Shown piece after piece: positions 14,350-27,594 of a stretch of DNA of 64,000 nucleotides. Origin of the DNA: Epiperipatus broadwayi (taxonomy: Eukaryota > Onychophora > Udeonychophora > Euonychophora > Peripatidae); the NCBI GenBank assembly GCA_028023455.1, contig JAQFVV010006828.1, positions 62,001 through 126,000 of the forward strand, given 5' to 3'. Below the pieces are notes generated by a model, which saw nothing but the letters and a program-made list of their open reading frames with translations, did not search any database and had not been told where the DNA came from. Position 1 is the first letter of the stretch. Each line of letters opens with the position of its first letter. The translations under genes and the position numbers were made by a program.

Positions 14350-15433
14350 CTAGTAAGGAATCACTGTCATATATAAATTATCTGCATTAATGTGACAAAG
14401 TTCTAACTTTATGGGGTTTTGACTGATTATATCTGAAACAATGTTTTGTTTGCCATGGAAATATTGTACTTTATAGTTGAATTGCTGTAAAAATAGGCTC
14501 CATCTTACAACTCTCTCATTATTCAAATATTTCTTGTTTAAAAATTCAAGACTTTTATGGTCAATGATTACAGTGACTTGTGAGACCAGTAGAAATTGTT
14601 TTAACATATTGAATGCTGAGACAATCAAAAGGAGGAACAAAATTGTTTTTTATTTTATGGTATAGGGAAATTTTGGAAGGTGGCTATCTTTTTATAATAT
14701 GGTTTTATTTCATCCATTCCTAACAAATGATCAAGGAAAACTATTTTTTTTGCCATGATTATGCTCTTCCTGATATTGATTTTAATATTTTTATCTATAC
14801 ATTCTTTAAAAATAATGTAAATGATGAAGGTGTTCATCAACATTTCCAGATGCAATGATTATATCATTGACATATATGCCAGTTATACTTTAAACCTTTT
14901 CAAATAACATCTGGTTGAAGCAATGGATCAGACTCACTCACAATTTATCAGGTCAAATGGCATGTTTGTTCTTTGAATTTAAAGACAGTGGATTTTTGAT
15001 TTTTGGGTGTAATCATAAGTGGTAGTAACTTGTAAGATTAACTGTAGTAAATAATTTCTCTCTGAATCTTATAAGATAGATCTTGTATAGTGAGTAGGAC
15101 ATTATTTTATCATTTGGTCCTTACATCATAACCAATGTGCACTGATCTATCTTTCTTTCTAATAACAACCAAAGGATTATTATATGGGGATGAACATTTT
15201 TTAATAATGTTCCTTTCAACCATCTGTTTTATTTGCTTATTCATATCACATTTACATTGGTATGGTATGAAATAAGATTTACATTGAATTAAGATAGATC
15301 TTATGGATATAATTTTAATAATCTGACATAATGCATCTTTAAATTTATATAATATTTCATATAATTTGTTCCATATTCTATCTCCAAGGTTATTGAATTC
15401 TTTCATTTTTAACTTAAGGTTCAAATCATTCAT
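14350..15433 (-). pseudogene. Ty3/gypsy reverse transcriptase-RNase H region, degenerate
   Basis: Three broken minus-strand segments follow pol order. 15110-15433 carries the RT entry region with QMVERNIIKKCSSPYNNPL then VVIRKKDRSVHIGYDVRTK, a typical Ty3/gypsy RT N-terminus. 14655-14855 has the region after the active site (NIRKSIIMAKKIVFLDHLLG). 14350-14640 has the RNase H end, VTVIIDHKSLEFLNKK through FHGKQNIVSDIIS. The segment that should hold the YxDD motif (about 14855-15110) is broken by stops. The protein would copy element RNA to DNA in a capsid-like particle; this copy cannot. Confidence 0.9.
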
Positions 15434-16449
15434 TATGGTTTAAATACAAGAATGGGTTACTAAGGGAAATGGTACTTAATAGATAAATTTAATAATTTTA
15501 TTTTGGCAAATAATTATTTTTCTTTTATAATCAATGACACAAACCTTTCTAAAAAGTCAGATCTTGTTATCATATTATATATTAATCTGCTCATAATAAA
15601 GAAGTTATGTTCAATGTTTAGAGGATTTAGATAAATTTTAACTCATATGTGTTGTGCAAACAATTTGCTCTTCTGCTATTTGTCAATGTAATTGTGTAGA
15701 TTGTTTGAATGGTAAGAAGAGATTGATTCATTTGATTGTTGAATTTTATGAAAAAGAGTTTTTGAAATTACAAAGATCTAAGTGTCTTCATCTATTTGTC
15801 TTCATCTATTAATGCAAAAATTTCAATTACTTCAATTTTTGTAACAATTTCTGGACAATTATTTATGAGTAGGGTATCTTTTCAGTTTTCTATTAAAAGT
15901 TCAATCAGATAAAATTCTAAACAATTTATTGTCACATATAAACTATCTCTGAAATTTAGTTAGTGGATCCTTCGGTAAGTAATGTTCAGTGAGGTCCCTG
16001 TTAGTTTGACCATCTATTCCTAATTTGGGTATGGTATCTTTTACCATTATATTTTCAGCCCTCTTATCTGTACATCTATTTTTTCAGGGTTCATTCACTT
16101 AATGAGATCTATGACTGTATGGCCTATGTCAATTTGACTTTCTATATGAATGATATTCTTTTGTTTGGTAATCATTTCTCTCCCTGTTTCACTTGAGTAT
16201 TTTCCTTTATGTTGGATACTCTATAATCAGAATTCTTCCTTTTTAATTTTACTAAATTTTCATTTGGATTATTGCCTATTTTTAACATTCCCAAAATATT
16301 TGATATTTTTTCCATTGTACAGTAATTATTTCTGATTTACATTGTTTCAATGTAAAATAGCAAATTTGAAATAAGTATTCTGATTATGTCTTTTTTGGAA
16401 AAATGAAGGGCAGTTAATACCTTTAAATTTGTAGCCTGTTTCCTAAAGA

Positions 16450-17782
16450 ATTAAGTCATGCTGCCTTTGTTAAAGTTATATTTTTCTTAGACCATCTTCT
16501 GTTGCATAGAATCTCATTGATCTTCATCCCAAAAGTGGGTAATTATTTTTTCTTTAAATTCCGAATAAGTTCTGGTTAATACAAACAACGACATTAACCC
16601 AACTATAACAGTTGTGTCTAAATGATGTCTGGCTATTCCTATTTTCTCTCTTTCAGTCATTTCGTTTAATGCAATTAGTTCTTTTAAAGTTGTCAAGTAT
16701 TGTACAGGGTTTTACTCATATTTTCCTTTAATGATTTTATGCTAACTAGATGAGACATATATATGTATATGAATTTTCATGATGAAATCATGCATTATTC
16801 TATACCATATTTAATGTAGAATTATCATTAATTATCTTATTTGGATGTCTACATCTGTATTTTTCTTCTGGAGATGAATTTGACTGTTATCTTTTGTTCC
16901 ACTGTATGAAATTTCTGTAGGCATAATATCAAAATGTTTCCCTTTGAGCTTCTAATCTATCTATACCTTTATCTTTGTTTTGTATTGTTGACTTCAATTC
17001 TTTTATTATATTATTAATTATTACTACTTCTTTATTTTTTGTGTCATATGGTGATTATGACTTTCAATCCTACTGCCGTTTATTACTTGTATGCTATGCC
17101 TCAATTCTATTTTTATTGTTTTTATCAAATTGCCACATTATTTTTCCAATAGCTGTCTTAATTCATCATGAATGCTTTTATTATCTACTTCATTAATTTT
17201 AATAATCAGTTCATTCAGTTGTTATCCTACTTCACAAAATTGATTTGCAACTATACTAGATGCCATTTATCATGTACTTCTTTTTAATACTTTTTCTTTC
17301 ATCTAATAAGTCATTTCTATGCAATATCATGTGGAGTTAATTATTTCTCCTTTTGGATTTTAACAGCATTTTATAACTTCATATCCCATTATTGAGATAA
17401 GGTTTGGAATGAATATTCTATTTCTATGCTAATGTTTTTAAATTCATCTTTTAAAGTTTTATTGTCTTCCATAATTTGCTTTCAAAACCATTGACATTCT
17501 TTTTAGATTCTTGTAGTTTTTACTCATCTGTTGGATCTCTATTTTCACTTCTTCCCATTATTCTTTAATCTTTTCTTTTAGAGCAATAAATTCAATCTTA
17601 GCCTCTTCTCTTAAGGCCATTTTTTTAGTTCATACTTCCAATTTCAGATAGTTATTTTCTAACTTTTTTTTTAACTTCCTAATTTCTGAGTGTTATTTTC
17701 TAATACTGCTTTTATACAATTTAAATATTTCTTGGAAACAGAGATTGATTCTGTATGATAAATAGGGATTACTTTTATCCAT
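16450..17782 (-). pseudogene. Ty3/gypsy Gag region, degenerate
   Basis: On the minus strand an ATG at 17782-17780 opens a Lys/Glu-rich frame (MDKSNPYLSYRINLC...) that, through several stops, predicts a coiled coil (ALREEAKIEFIALKEKIKE at about 17560-17620). The later piece at 16514-16696 reads like a Gag core: EREKIGIARHHLDTTV followed by TYSEFKEKIITHFWDEDQ. About 400 bp separate the ATG from the primer-binding-site-like motif upstream, so the start is plausible. Between Gag and RT (about 15450-16450) the protease is expected but I could not confirm its DTG/DSG motif. Not functional. Confidence 0.65.
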
Positions 17783-18169
17783 AACTAAGTTGTTAGTAAA
17801 ACAGAATACTATCTAAGAATAATTAATCTTTACATAAATATAAATATTTTACTGTGATATAATAGTCCAGGATCCGCCTTCCTTCCTTTCCTTGCCCATA
17901 AATTAAAATTAGTAACATGCATAAATAATAGAATCCTGTCCATTTTTATTTCTTTCAAAAATTATAACCATTTGTTTTGTCCTAGTTAAAAATATTTAAA
18001 AAATTTATTTATTACAATAAAGTTTTATAGACCTCATAAGTCATTCAATCATCAGTCACATGTCAATAAATCAACTTGTTTAGATTACATTTATTCATGA
18101 GGTATGAGTTAAATGCACCCAAAATTGTAACAATTGAAATACAATCAATGCAAGTTTAAAAGTTAATCA

Positions 18170-18196
18170 AGCCCTACATTGGGTGCCAAAATTTGT
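18170..18196 (-). promoter_or_regulatory. Primer-binding-site-like motif of the Ty3/gypsy element
   Basis: The minus strand reads TTTTGGCACCCAATGTAGGG, which resembles the TGGCGCCCAAC-type site where a tRNA (lysine type) primes minus-strand DNA synthesis in many LTR elements. Just upstream (minus strand) is ...CATTACA, a plausible LTR end, which would place the 5' LTR to the right of 18196. I could not match it to a second LTR left of the integrase. Confidence 0.6.
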
Positions 18197-18449
18197 AATG
18201 GTACATGTACGCAAAGGGAAGCCTTTTAATTCAGCAGCCAATTTTCTATATTATGAATTTATATGCTGAGTCTCTCTTCATATTTTATTTGTTTTATTGA
18301 ATGAAATTACTAACTATGAGATCTGTGACATTTTTTGTGAATATAAACTGACAACAAAACTCTGCAATAACATATATTTAAAGTCAAAGGGTAATTTTAT
18401 TAACTTCAAATATGTTTAAAACAATAAATGATTAATGCTTTTAGTGCTT

Positions 18450-18450
<1 letters not shown>

Positions 18451-18519
<69 letters not shown>

Positions 18520-18560
18520 TGATGATGATGATGATAATGATGATAATAATAATAATAATG
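18451..18560. repeat. (AAT)n / (GAT)n trinucleotide microsatellite
   Basis: About 68 bp of uninterrupted AAT repeats pass into GAT repeats and back to AAT. Located about 250 bp to the right of the putative LTR edge. Confidence 0.97.
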
Positions 18561-19035
18561 TGACTTTGAATTGATAGGAGTGAAGAACTAAATAATTAAT
18601 ATTAACTGATTAAATGAACAATCATCCAATTTTATTACATCACTAATAAATAATATTAATAGGCAAATGACATTAATAATTTAATGGCTCTGATCAACTT
18701 ATAACACTTAATCACAAAGCTGTTTCATATAGTTTTATAAGTAAATGTTGCAAATAGCTTTACAAATAAATGTTACATTAAAGCTTTTATCGAATTTAGG
18801 TAAATCTTTGGATAAGTATAACATGCAAAAGAATATTATAACCCCACACATTTAATTTACATACAATGATGAAATTATTTAATTTATTCTCATCAATTAA
18901 AATGTAAACAATATAATATGTGCTATCTATTTAAACATCCACACCTTCATGCATGGAACTGTACATGCACATAAATATAAAAATAAAATACAATTCTTAA
19001 ATTGTTTTATCTAGCCCAGTTGATTTATTACCTTC

Positions 19036-19184
19036 AAAAGCTCTAAAACAAAAAAAAAATATGCATGCCTAATATATATATATATAAGTGAAATTTTATT
19101 ATTTTTGAGAAAAGCTCTAAAACAAAAAAAAAATATGCATGCCTAATATATATATATATAAGTGAAATTTTATTATTTTTGAGA
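19036..19184. repeat. Recent 75-bp tandem duplication
   Basis: Two adjacent copies (19036-19109 and 19110-19184) of a unit starting AAAAGCTCTAAAAC, containing ATATGCATGCCTAATATATA and ending TTATTATTTTTGAGA. They differ essentially only by the length of the TA run, so the duplication is recent. Confidence 0.95.
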
Positions 19185-19499
19185 AAGTTTCTTTTTTAAA
19201 AGTTCTTATAGGAAAGCTGTTTATTCTCCATCCCCTAATCAGTGATGCTTAACAAGTTTAATGGATGAATTTTCTCCAGGTGGTAATTTCTTCATACTAA
19301 ATCAATTGTTTCTATAATGTGTATAATAATGCAATTTTTTAAAAAGTTTTACTTGGCTCTTCAAAATAAGTCATAAACATACATCTCTTCATATTTTGTT
19401 GAATGGTCTGAAATCATGGTATTACTTTTCTTTTAACAACCCATGTCTTATATTCATAAATAAAAACTAATAAACCACATACATTATAAATCTTTCTTT

Positions 19500-20950
19500 T
19501 CAAACACATAGTCATGCTATTTGTATCAAAGGTATTTTATCCAAGTATAATTCCATGAATAATTTTATCAATTATGTATTCTTACTCATATGACTTCAAA
19601 AGAATATATGGCTATATAAAGATTATTTAATATATTAATAATTTGATCAAGCTAATTCATGATTATAAATTTTTGTGAGAAAATTCATAGAACATTTTAT
19701 AATCTTTTTAGCATTTATCATTTGCTCTATTTTCTTATTTTAATCCAATAATCTTTGCAACATTTTCTAAACTTTGAAAGTATTATTTTCAAAAACAAAC
19801 CCATTATCAGCAAAATCTAGTTGACTTAAGTAATTTCCATTTACTTTTATTTCCTTATTTTTCCATTTTAATCTATAAAATACTTATTGTGAGACTATTG
19901 AAAAAAGTTTTGGAGATTTAGAATCAGTCTAAAACACAACCTACTTAATGATAATTTTTTTATTACCACCATGTAATCTAATCATTGGTATTGTATTTTG
20001 AAAAATGTTTTTCAGAATATGATATCCCAAGTCTGTATCTTTATGATCCAAAGTTTTAATTACTGTAGAAATGCTTATAAGAAAATGCCATTTCATAATT
20101 TACAAATCCAAAACATAATGGAAACTCACTATACTAAAGCCATTTTTAAATCCAAATTTTTTCTTGTTGTTGACTAGTATTCAAAAATTTGTAGCAAACA
20201 TGTTGCAATTTTCTTATTAAATATTTTATATAAAGCTGATAAAAGACTGATATGTTTATACTTTTTAATACTTTCTTTAACATATTTTAAAAATATCAAT
20301 ATTACTATAGAATTTTTTCAACCATCTTGTACATCTTTATCATTTAAACATTTTAGTATATAGCTTTGCCAAAAACTTTTCTATTTCATCTGCTTTTTTT
20401 AAAATAACAATAATTCCACATTTTCTCAGAGATTTTCCCATTTTCATAAATTTAATTGTATGTCTCATTTCTTCATTAAAAATACTTGCAATTCAAAAAT
20501 GTAGTAATTGCAATGACTACTTTATTTTCTTGTTTTTTATTACTACATAATTTTTGGAAGGTTCCTTCAACTTATTTTACATTATCAACTCTCTTTTTAG
20601 TAATAATTTCATCTTTCATTCTTATCCCTGAAACAATTTACTATCCAATACAATAATATTTTTTACACTTTCGAGATTTTTTTTCTTGTATAGTTTTCCT
20701 TGCTAATTTATAATTATAATTTTTGTATCAATATTAATTCTTTTTTATACTATTTTATAAAACTCTAAATACTCAATTCTTCATAAAAGACCAGTTTAAA
20801 AAATCTATATTCTTTTCATATATTATCTTGTTTCAAGAAAAAGTTTACTCATAAAATGCTGCTTTTTTATACTAAATATCTTTCTTGAAGTTTTCAAAAG
20901 TATATTAGTTTTCTTCTTACTGACTTCAGTCAGATCTGAACCATTTTCAA
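19500..20950 (-). pseudogene. RTE-like LINE reverse transcriptase, heavily decayed copy
   Basis: Minus-strand fragments align, motif by motif, with the better-preserved copies at 32.5-34.2 kb and 58.4-60.1 kb. About 20060-20160 gives ISTVIKTLDHKDTDLGYH, against ISSVIKALDHQDIDPGYYH in the 33-kb copy; about 19960 gives MIRLHGGNKK; and about 19800-19850 gives IKVNGNYLSQLDFADN, the RT active-site block, in which the second aspartate of the FADD motif is changed to Asn. Many stops and frame changes separate the blocks. Orientation is opposite to the other copies. The 3' end is uncertain. Confidence 0.75.
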
Positions 20951-21333
20951 AGTCAGTCTTTATAATAATTCACAAATTGTAATCTAAATTCAGTAAAATA
21001 TTTTTGAGAGTTATACTACAGTCTTCCTTAATACTTTTCATGTCTAGTTTTGCATTAACACATAATTTATATCAAAGTAATCAATGATAAAGAGAGACTG
21101 TTGAAATAAATTTATACAAAAAAATGTAATCTTTCTATACTATGATCACATGAATTCCATTTGTTAAATTTATTTTTGAATCTTTTGAATATCTTGTGTA
21201 TAATTCTTACTAAACATCATAACTGTCTTATTTTGTTAATTTTGTTTTCTTTAAATGTTTACCTTTATTGCATATAATTTTATTCAAAATATCACATGAT
21301 CACTATTTTATATGCTTACACATGCTGTTAATA

Positions 21334-21442
21334 AAAGTACCAAACTCTATACAGTAATGCCACCAAGTGCAAACCTACCTGCGTCCATTGATTACAAAGG
21401 CTTGCACTTGGTCACATTACTGTATGGTGTATTGGGTACTCT
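21334..21442. mobile_element. Short foldback element related to the CAGTAGTGCC family
   Basis: Inverted arms TACAGTAATGCCACCAAGTG (left) and CACTTGGTCACATTACTGTA (right) flank a ~30-bp centre containing GTCCATTGATTAC. TA sits immediately outside CAGTAATG on both sides, as in a TA target-site duplication. The terminal motif and the centre resemble TACAGTAGTGCC and ATCCATTGATTA of the larger foldback units at 35.5, 45.2-45.8 and 56.6-57.9 kb, so this may be a related minimal form. Confidence 0.7.
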
Positions 21443-21949
21443 TATAATTTCATTTCATTAAACTGCATTGTCTTTTGATTTAATATAATAAATTGCATTT
21501 GTCCATCCTTAAGTTGCATAATTATTATATTCCAAAAGATGACAATGCCTGTGGGTCCAATTGAGTGATGGATTCTTAAACTCAAAAATTCATTTTCAGG
21601 TGTCATGGTTTTTCAATTAGTTATTTTCAAACTGTCACTGTATTAAAATTATGATTATTGTTTGAATCCTTTCTTAAAACAATTTAATTAAAAAATTATT
21701 TAAGTTATTGATTAAAAAAATTATTATTGAAAAATGTAAATTAAGCACCTTTTAGTACTCTTGTTCGAATGTGAATTTAATGAAATATATACAATTTTTC
21801 TATTATCTTTCAATAAATATGGCTTGCATTATAAAATTTTTTAATAAATTAAAAATAATAAAAGATTTGAAAATAAGTTGTATTAGATAAATCACATTTA
21901 AAGAACTTGTAATGCTAGCTTTATATATAATGTACCAGTCAAAACATGT

Positions 21950-22090
21950 TTATCCACCTAACATGAGCTGGAACTCACAAAATGAACTTCAAATCCAGTC
22001 AAGCCCGAGATTTAGGTCAGGGACCAGCCTGAACTCGAACCCACTCTCTAAGTCCAGATCAAACACCTAATGGATAACATAACAATGATG
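21950..22090 (-). mobile_element. Possible tRNA-derived SINE, weak
   Basis: The minus strand contains GTGGGTTCGAGTTCAGG, a good polymerase III B-box match, about 40 bp after TTATCCATTAGGTG, a poor A-box candidate. Composition is less AT-rich than the flanks. No copy elsewhere in the window was found, so the call is tentative. Confidence 0.3.
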
Positions 22091-22746
22091 GCACCTTATA
22101 ATTAATTTTAAATCGGCCGACTAGCAGAGCAAAGAAAACAAATGAGACATCTATTACTATGACTAAACTAAAATATATATATAAGCAGGGCTGTATGTTT
22201 GGAAGTGGAGAAAAGAGGAATTCAAACTACTCAAATAAGTTAGACAATAAAATATCATTTAATATACTGAAAAATTATTATACATTTATAAATTAATTGC
22301 AAACAGTATGTGCATGAATGAGCAAGCAGTAGATGATTACATAGTGTCATTCACACTATTATTTCTCATATGCTCTTTATTAGCTAAATATTAAGATGCC
22401 AATCAACTCTTACAAAGAATTACAAAATATTGCCATTAATGCTTTGATTTGCAGTTCTGAAACATGGTGAATAACACATTACTTCAGGGAGCGTTCTTGG
22501 ATTCATTACAGATATAAGATAAACTATTTTTACGCCATTACGATCATGAAAATAAATAAAATACATTTGAAAACATTTGATTATATAACAAAATACTTAA
22601 TGAAACGTTTTTTTAATTAGCACTGGTAAGAAGAATGCTTTATGTTCCCCAAGACATATAGATACTTTTAAATACAGAAATAAGTTATGATGGTGGGATT
22701 ATATAAGACTGAAATAAATTTAATTAATAAAATTAGTAGTAGTGAT

Positions 22747-22824
22747 ACTCTGCATTATATATATATATATATATATATATATAATGCAGATATATATATA
22801 TATATATATATATATAAGCAGAGA
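22747..22824. repeat. (TA)n array folded around TCTGCAT/ATGCAGA
   Basis: Two TA runs separated by AATGCAGA and flanked by CTCTGCAT on the left and AGCAGAG on the right, making a self-complementary microsatellite. Confidence 0.9.
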
Positions 22825-23302
22825 ACAATTTTAATATTAGAGCATTAAAACTGGATCATGAAGCAAAATATATAATAATAGGAAGAAATTTGTGGTGCTG
22901 ACATAATAGCCAAAAAATAACAGGGAAAGTCATGCTTCTGGATAAAAGATGAAGTGGATAGGCATGCTGTGAACATCATCAATGTGCAGGCCTTTGATAC
23001 GAACAAAGTGGATAGGCATAGCATGTGCCAAACTTATGGGTATCACAGCCAGAGGCCCTTTTATATGAAATAAATGGTCCTGGGAAGATTAACTATCCTC
23101 AGGACAAGGTTTGAGAAGAATTCTATGGGTTCGAACTTGTTGCAACCCCCAGATTAGATGCATGTAGCATATATATATATATGAGGATAAGCCTAATGTC
23201 AGTAACGCAGTAATAATAAAATGTCACTAACAACATTGGATAAGTTTTACTGCTTTAAAAATAAATGACCCTAGTTTGAGTGCCATAATTTATATAAATA
23301 AT

Positions 23303-23303
23303 A

Positions 23304-23396
<93 letters not shown>
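23303..23396. repeat. (TG)n-(TA)n-(GA)n compound microsatellite
   Basis: TGTGTG passes into TA repeats, a single AGAGA interruption, more TA repeats, then about 20 bp of GA repeats. Confidence 0.97.
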
Positions 23397-23399
23397 GAT

Positions 23400-25590
23400 T
23401 TCATTTAATAAAATATACATGAAGGTTTTATTTAATAAAAGAAACATTAAAAATCTATCCCCTTCCCTTTTCTGTTATTTAAAATAAATCATTCTCACCT
23501 TGTTGATTTTACAATAACTGGAATATATAAGTACTGTAGTTGATATTTTAAGAGTATGTAAAAATAAATCTAGCAGTTATAAAAAAAACTAATCAGTCAC
23601 CTTTTCAGAATTGAATAACATTTATAAAATAAATAAGGTTTCAAAGCATTAATTAGCTTGAGTTCTGGATTCACCCCAGGTAGAAAATCCAGGGTTAAAC
23701 AAATATATTTTTATACTAAAACATAAATAAAATGTTGACTCAAAAAACAATCTGGCGAGTGTATAAATCAATAATGCATTATGTTTTAAGGGAATATTAA
23801 TAAACTTAATTCATGAAACTTTACTTAAATAGAAGAAAAGATTTTAGAAATTCAACTCATCAGATTGCTTAAGATTGGAATATTAATAATAAAAACACAC
23901 ATATAAAGTCAAGTAATGAATAAATGGAAATTATTGACCATACCAAAGTTAAAGAAATTTAGAGCATATGAGAGAAAATTAGATTTATAAAAATTATTTA
24001 AGAGCAAATTTCATTTTATATAAAGTTAAATCAGTTATGAAAAAAATCTTGATGAGATTAGTTAGGCTAGATTGACTTTTAGGTGGTGGCTCAGAAATTT
24101 ACCTTTCACCATTTTAATAGTTCATATTAAAAGTCCAGCTCATGCATGGCAGTTCTTATGTGACAGCAAGCTTCTATTTAGCATTCCAAAGTTCTCCATC
24201 AGGCTTTTACTTCATTTCACAGGAACATCATGACATGGCAGCAGCAGATGACCCTCACAGGTCAGAAAGGTGATGAGCTTTCTATGCTTTCATTTCAACA
24301 CTGCTTGGATTATGTTCACTGCAGTTCTTTCAATCTAGCTAATCTGTTGGTGTTTAAAAACTGGCCATTTTATACTTTGCCCAGGTATTTCTGGAATGCT
24401 TTTTATTACTTAGTTCATTGTTTTTTGAAAAATGCAACTGTTAGATAATGTCCAAAAATAAATTCAAATCTATTTCCAGATTAGAAATAGATTTGACAAA
24501 AATGTATATAACAAAAAAAAATCTTTAATTTTAATCCCATTTTATTTTAAATAAAAACTTTAATTAAAAATAGCTTCCCCAGATTAAAACAATAATTCTT
24601 CCAACCCTTTACTTATTTTTAGACAATTAACTGTAGCATCTTCCATCTTGGATTTTATAAAATATATATTTTAATAAAAAAAAGTACTTTAAAAAGAAAA
24701 GGTTTTAAAATGCCATATAATAAAATATTTACAAAAAAAAATCAATATTTTGTTAGTATTTTGCTCCTATATATATATATTTGAACCACACATATGTACT
24801 TTAATAAAAAAAGACTAATAATTAATAAAAAATAATTAATAATTTTTAAAATGTTATTGAAATGTTAAAATTTTTATAACTTAGGCACGCATCTCAAACA
24901 TATACATAAAATATATATATACAACAAAAAGAGTGGGATGGAATATAAGGTTTAAACACAGGTTAGTAGATGAAACTATGAAGCTAAATCTTAAGCTAAG
25001 ATTGACTGCTTCAATAAAAAAGGGATCCAAAATAAACCAGAAAGAAGTAATTAATGATTTTGCAATCGCAAAGATAAGAAGAATGAGAAAGCTTATTAAT
25101 TTTCTTTATATGTTAAACAATTTTAAAAATTTACTATTAATGAATGTGGACTAAAATTTGCATTTTGAAATTGGAGAAGAGGATTTTTGAGACAGTTTCC
25201 TGTGTTTTTAGCTGCACAACTACTGATTAAATTTAGATTAATTTTAATTTTTTCTTATAAATTTTTTTAACTATACTTTTTTTTTCACTTTATTAAATTG
25301 ATTTTATTAATGTTAGAAATTATTATTATTATGGAAAAACTTCTATTATTTCCAGCATTGATAAAATGTATGAAATTAAGATAAACCAACTGAAAGTGAA
25401 GATTATGGTCCCCCCCCCACTAATTATTTTGTCAATATGTGCCAAATATATATATAAAACTGGTATTTTATATGAAAAAACAATGAGTCAGCTTTTTAAT
25501 GATTGGAAAACTCAATTTTTTTTTATTGGGGTAATTATTAATAACAATTTCTAATTTATTAAAAACAGGAGGTTATTACAATATATAAAA
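23400..25590. other. AT-rich DNA, no gene recognised
   Basis: Only small structures seen: a palindrome at about 24463-24496 (TCAAATCTATTT and its complement around CCAGATTAG) and short TA runs. The ORF at 24230-24448 lies in a slightly GC-richer patch (24080-24420) but has no recognisable domain. Confidence 0.5.
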
Positions 25591-25600
25591 TGACTAATTA

Positions 25601-26200
25601 TTGTACTTTTTATGGTCAATATCTTGCCTTTGCTCAGTCTTGCAAGGACTAAGGCAAAACTTCCAGAAGCACATTATAAATAATGGTTCGGATCTAACAT
25701 CACTTCAAGGGCTTTTTAATAGAGACATTTTCGCTGAAATCGGGCTTGCCACATACATAACCTTTGCCATCTGGTTGTTCAAATGCAAGGTGATTTTTCA
25801 AAAATTACTGTCTGATGAACTTAATAACTGCTTCCTCAACATAATTAAAAATATCCAAGAAACAGACAAGAGAGAGGCAGATCCATACCAGGCCATATTA
25901 ACCTGGGAATTCACAACCAGCCTAAACAGCACCTGACCAACCAACCCCTAAATGATTTATATGAAAATAACTAGTAAAATTTAAAAAAACTCTCCAACCA
26001 TAGCTCACCAAAACAGGGCTTACTAACAATGATATTTCATTATAGACTAGATGAATGATATATTCACTGTGCATCCACTGATTAAGTTTTTCGCTAACAC
26101 TCATTTTGTATTCTACTAACTTTTGGATCATTCCTTCTTTGTATATATCACCCTGTCTTGTTGTTTTCTTTGTATTCACCTATAGGTCAAATAAAATTAT
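25601..26200 (+). pseudogene. LINE C-terminal fragment and 3' end (tentative)
   Basis: A 111-residue open frame (25601-25936) stands out in composition from its AT-rich surroundings. It contains EIGLATYITFAIWLFKCKVI, reminiscent of the [W/I]xIWKxRNxxIF block that follows the RT and zinc-knuckle region in several LINE clades, then a Glu/Asp/Lys-rich tail ending TWEFTTSLNST. Downstream, about 250 bp of possible 3' untranslated DNA ends with AATAAAATTATCTTGAAA near 26190-26207, like LINE 3' ends. No RT domain is seen upstream, so this would be a 5'-truncated insertion. The first codon used by the open frame is not necessarily a real start. Confidence 0.45.
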
Positions 26201-27594
26201 CTTGAAAGGGAATTATTGTACTTTTTAATTAAAAGATACAAAAAATTTATATATATAATAAAACATTTTTAATGAATGAAAATACACCATAAATAAAATA
26301 GAACATTGTCAAAAATTATTATTACTAAAAAATCTTCAACATATTCTACACTATGCCAGAAACTATATATTTTGAAAACTTTAATTACATTCTAACTTGA
26401 GAGCTTTTAAGACTTTGGCAAACCTAGCACAACAAAATGTCATATGAGATCATTGAATTATATAATTACTCACCAAGTATGAGTATTTAGTAATACAAGC
26501 AAGTTGACTTGGATTTCAAATCTTAAGGTGTTTGAATATCAAATTGTAAGCTTGAATATTAAAAATAAAACAAGAAAAAAGATAATGACTGAAAATGTGT
26601 GAGTGCAAGCCCAATTCAACTTATGAATAATAGATAATAACGAAAAAATAAAATGGGTATTTAATTAGTGATACTATCTAGCACCAATTGATTATTCAGT
26701 ATTAGATAATACTAGAAGGAGTATAAAATGAAAGTAAATGGGATAGTTGTGTGAGATTTTATTTAACATTTATTCGCAATTGATATATATATAATACTTT
26801 TAATTCTAATAAAAATAAAACAATAACACCTCTATTTATACTTTAGTTTGTTTGGTCTAATAAATGTATAAATAAATTTTTATCACAAATTATAAATTTA
26901 TAAATAATTATAAATTGAATAAAATAAATCAATAACATGTAATATCTTCTAAGTATTTAGTGCATGAAATAAAATTTCTATTAAAATAAAACATTATATA
27001 TATGTTCAGTTATTTAAAATTATTTCATTCATCATTTTCATTTTAATGGGTGACAGTTAAATTGATCCCAGACAAATTATTACCATTAAACAAATTAGGG
27101 TGAATAATTTTCGCAGTTGACACATAAATTTATTTCTCATATGCCGTATTTATAAATTGATTAGTTGAATTTTTGCATCAACTTTTGAAAAAGGCTGGAT
27201 TGATTATACTTTTGAATATTAACATTAAATTTAACAATTTATTGATTAAATTTTTAGACATTATCACATAAAAATCTCAGAACAGAATTCACTATAAATA
27301 AATTTTCTATCCAGATTTATATTGATGATGCATTACAAATAATTGATAGCTGATAATTTGAAAATAATATACGATAGAAATAACAATTATGGCATAGTTT
27401 AAAATAGAATCAGTTTATGTGCTTTTAAATCAATAAAGAAAATTTTGTTAATTGACATTATTAATCAAATGTTCAAAATATCAGTTTACATAATTTTAAA
27501 GTTAAATAAACTCAAAATATATACATAATCATCTAAATATATTTCATACTTTCCTTTTTGTAATATTTCTTAACATGGAAATAAAAACTAGTTT

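Noticed and set aside
22925-23170. Possible tRNA-derived SINE near GGGTTCGAACTTGTTG
   Set aside because: A B-box-like string is present but no A box at suitable distance and no second copy; the only repeat is a short GAAGTGGATAGGCAT duplication.
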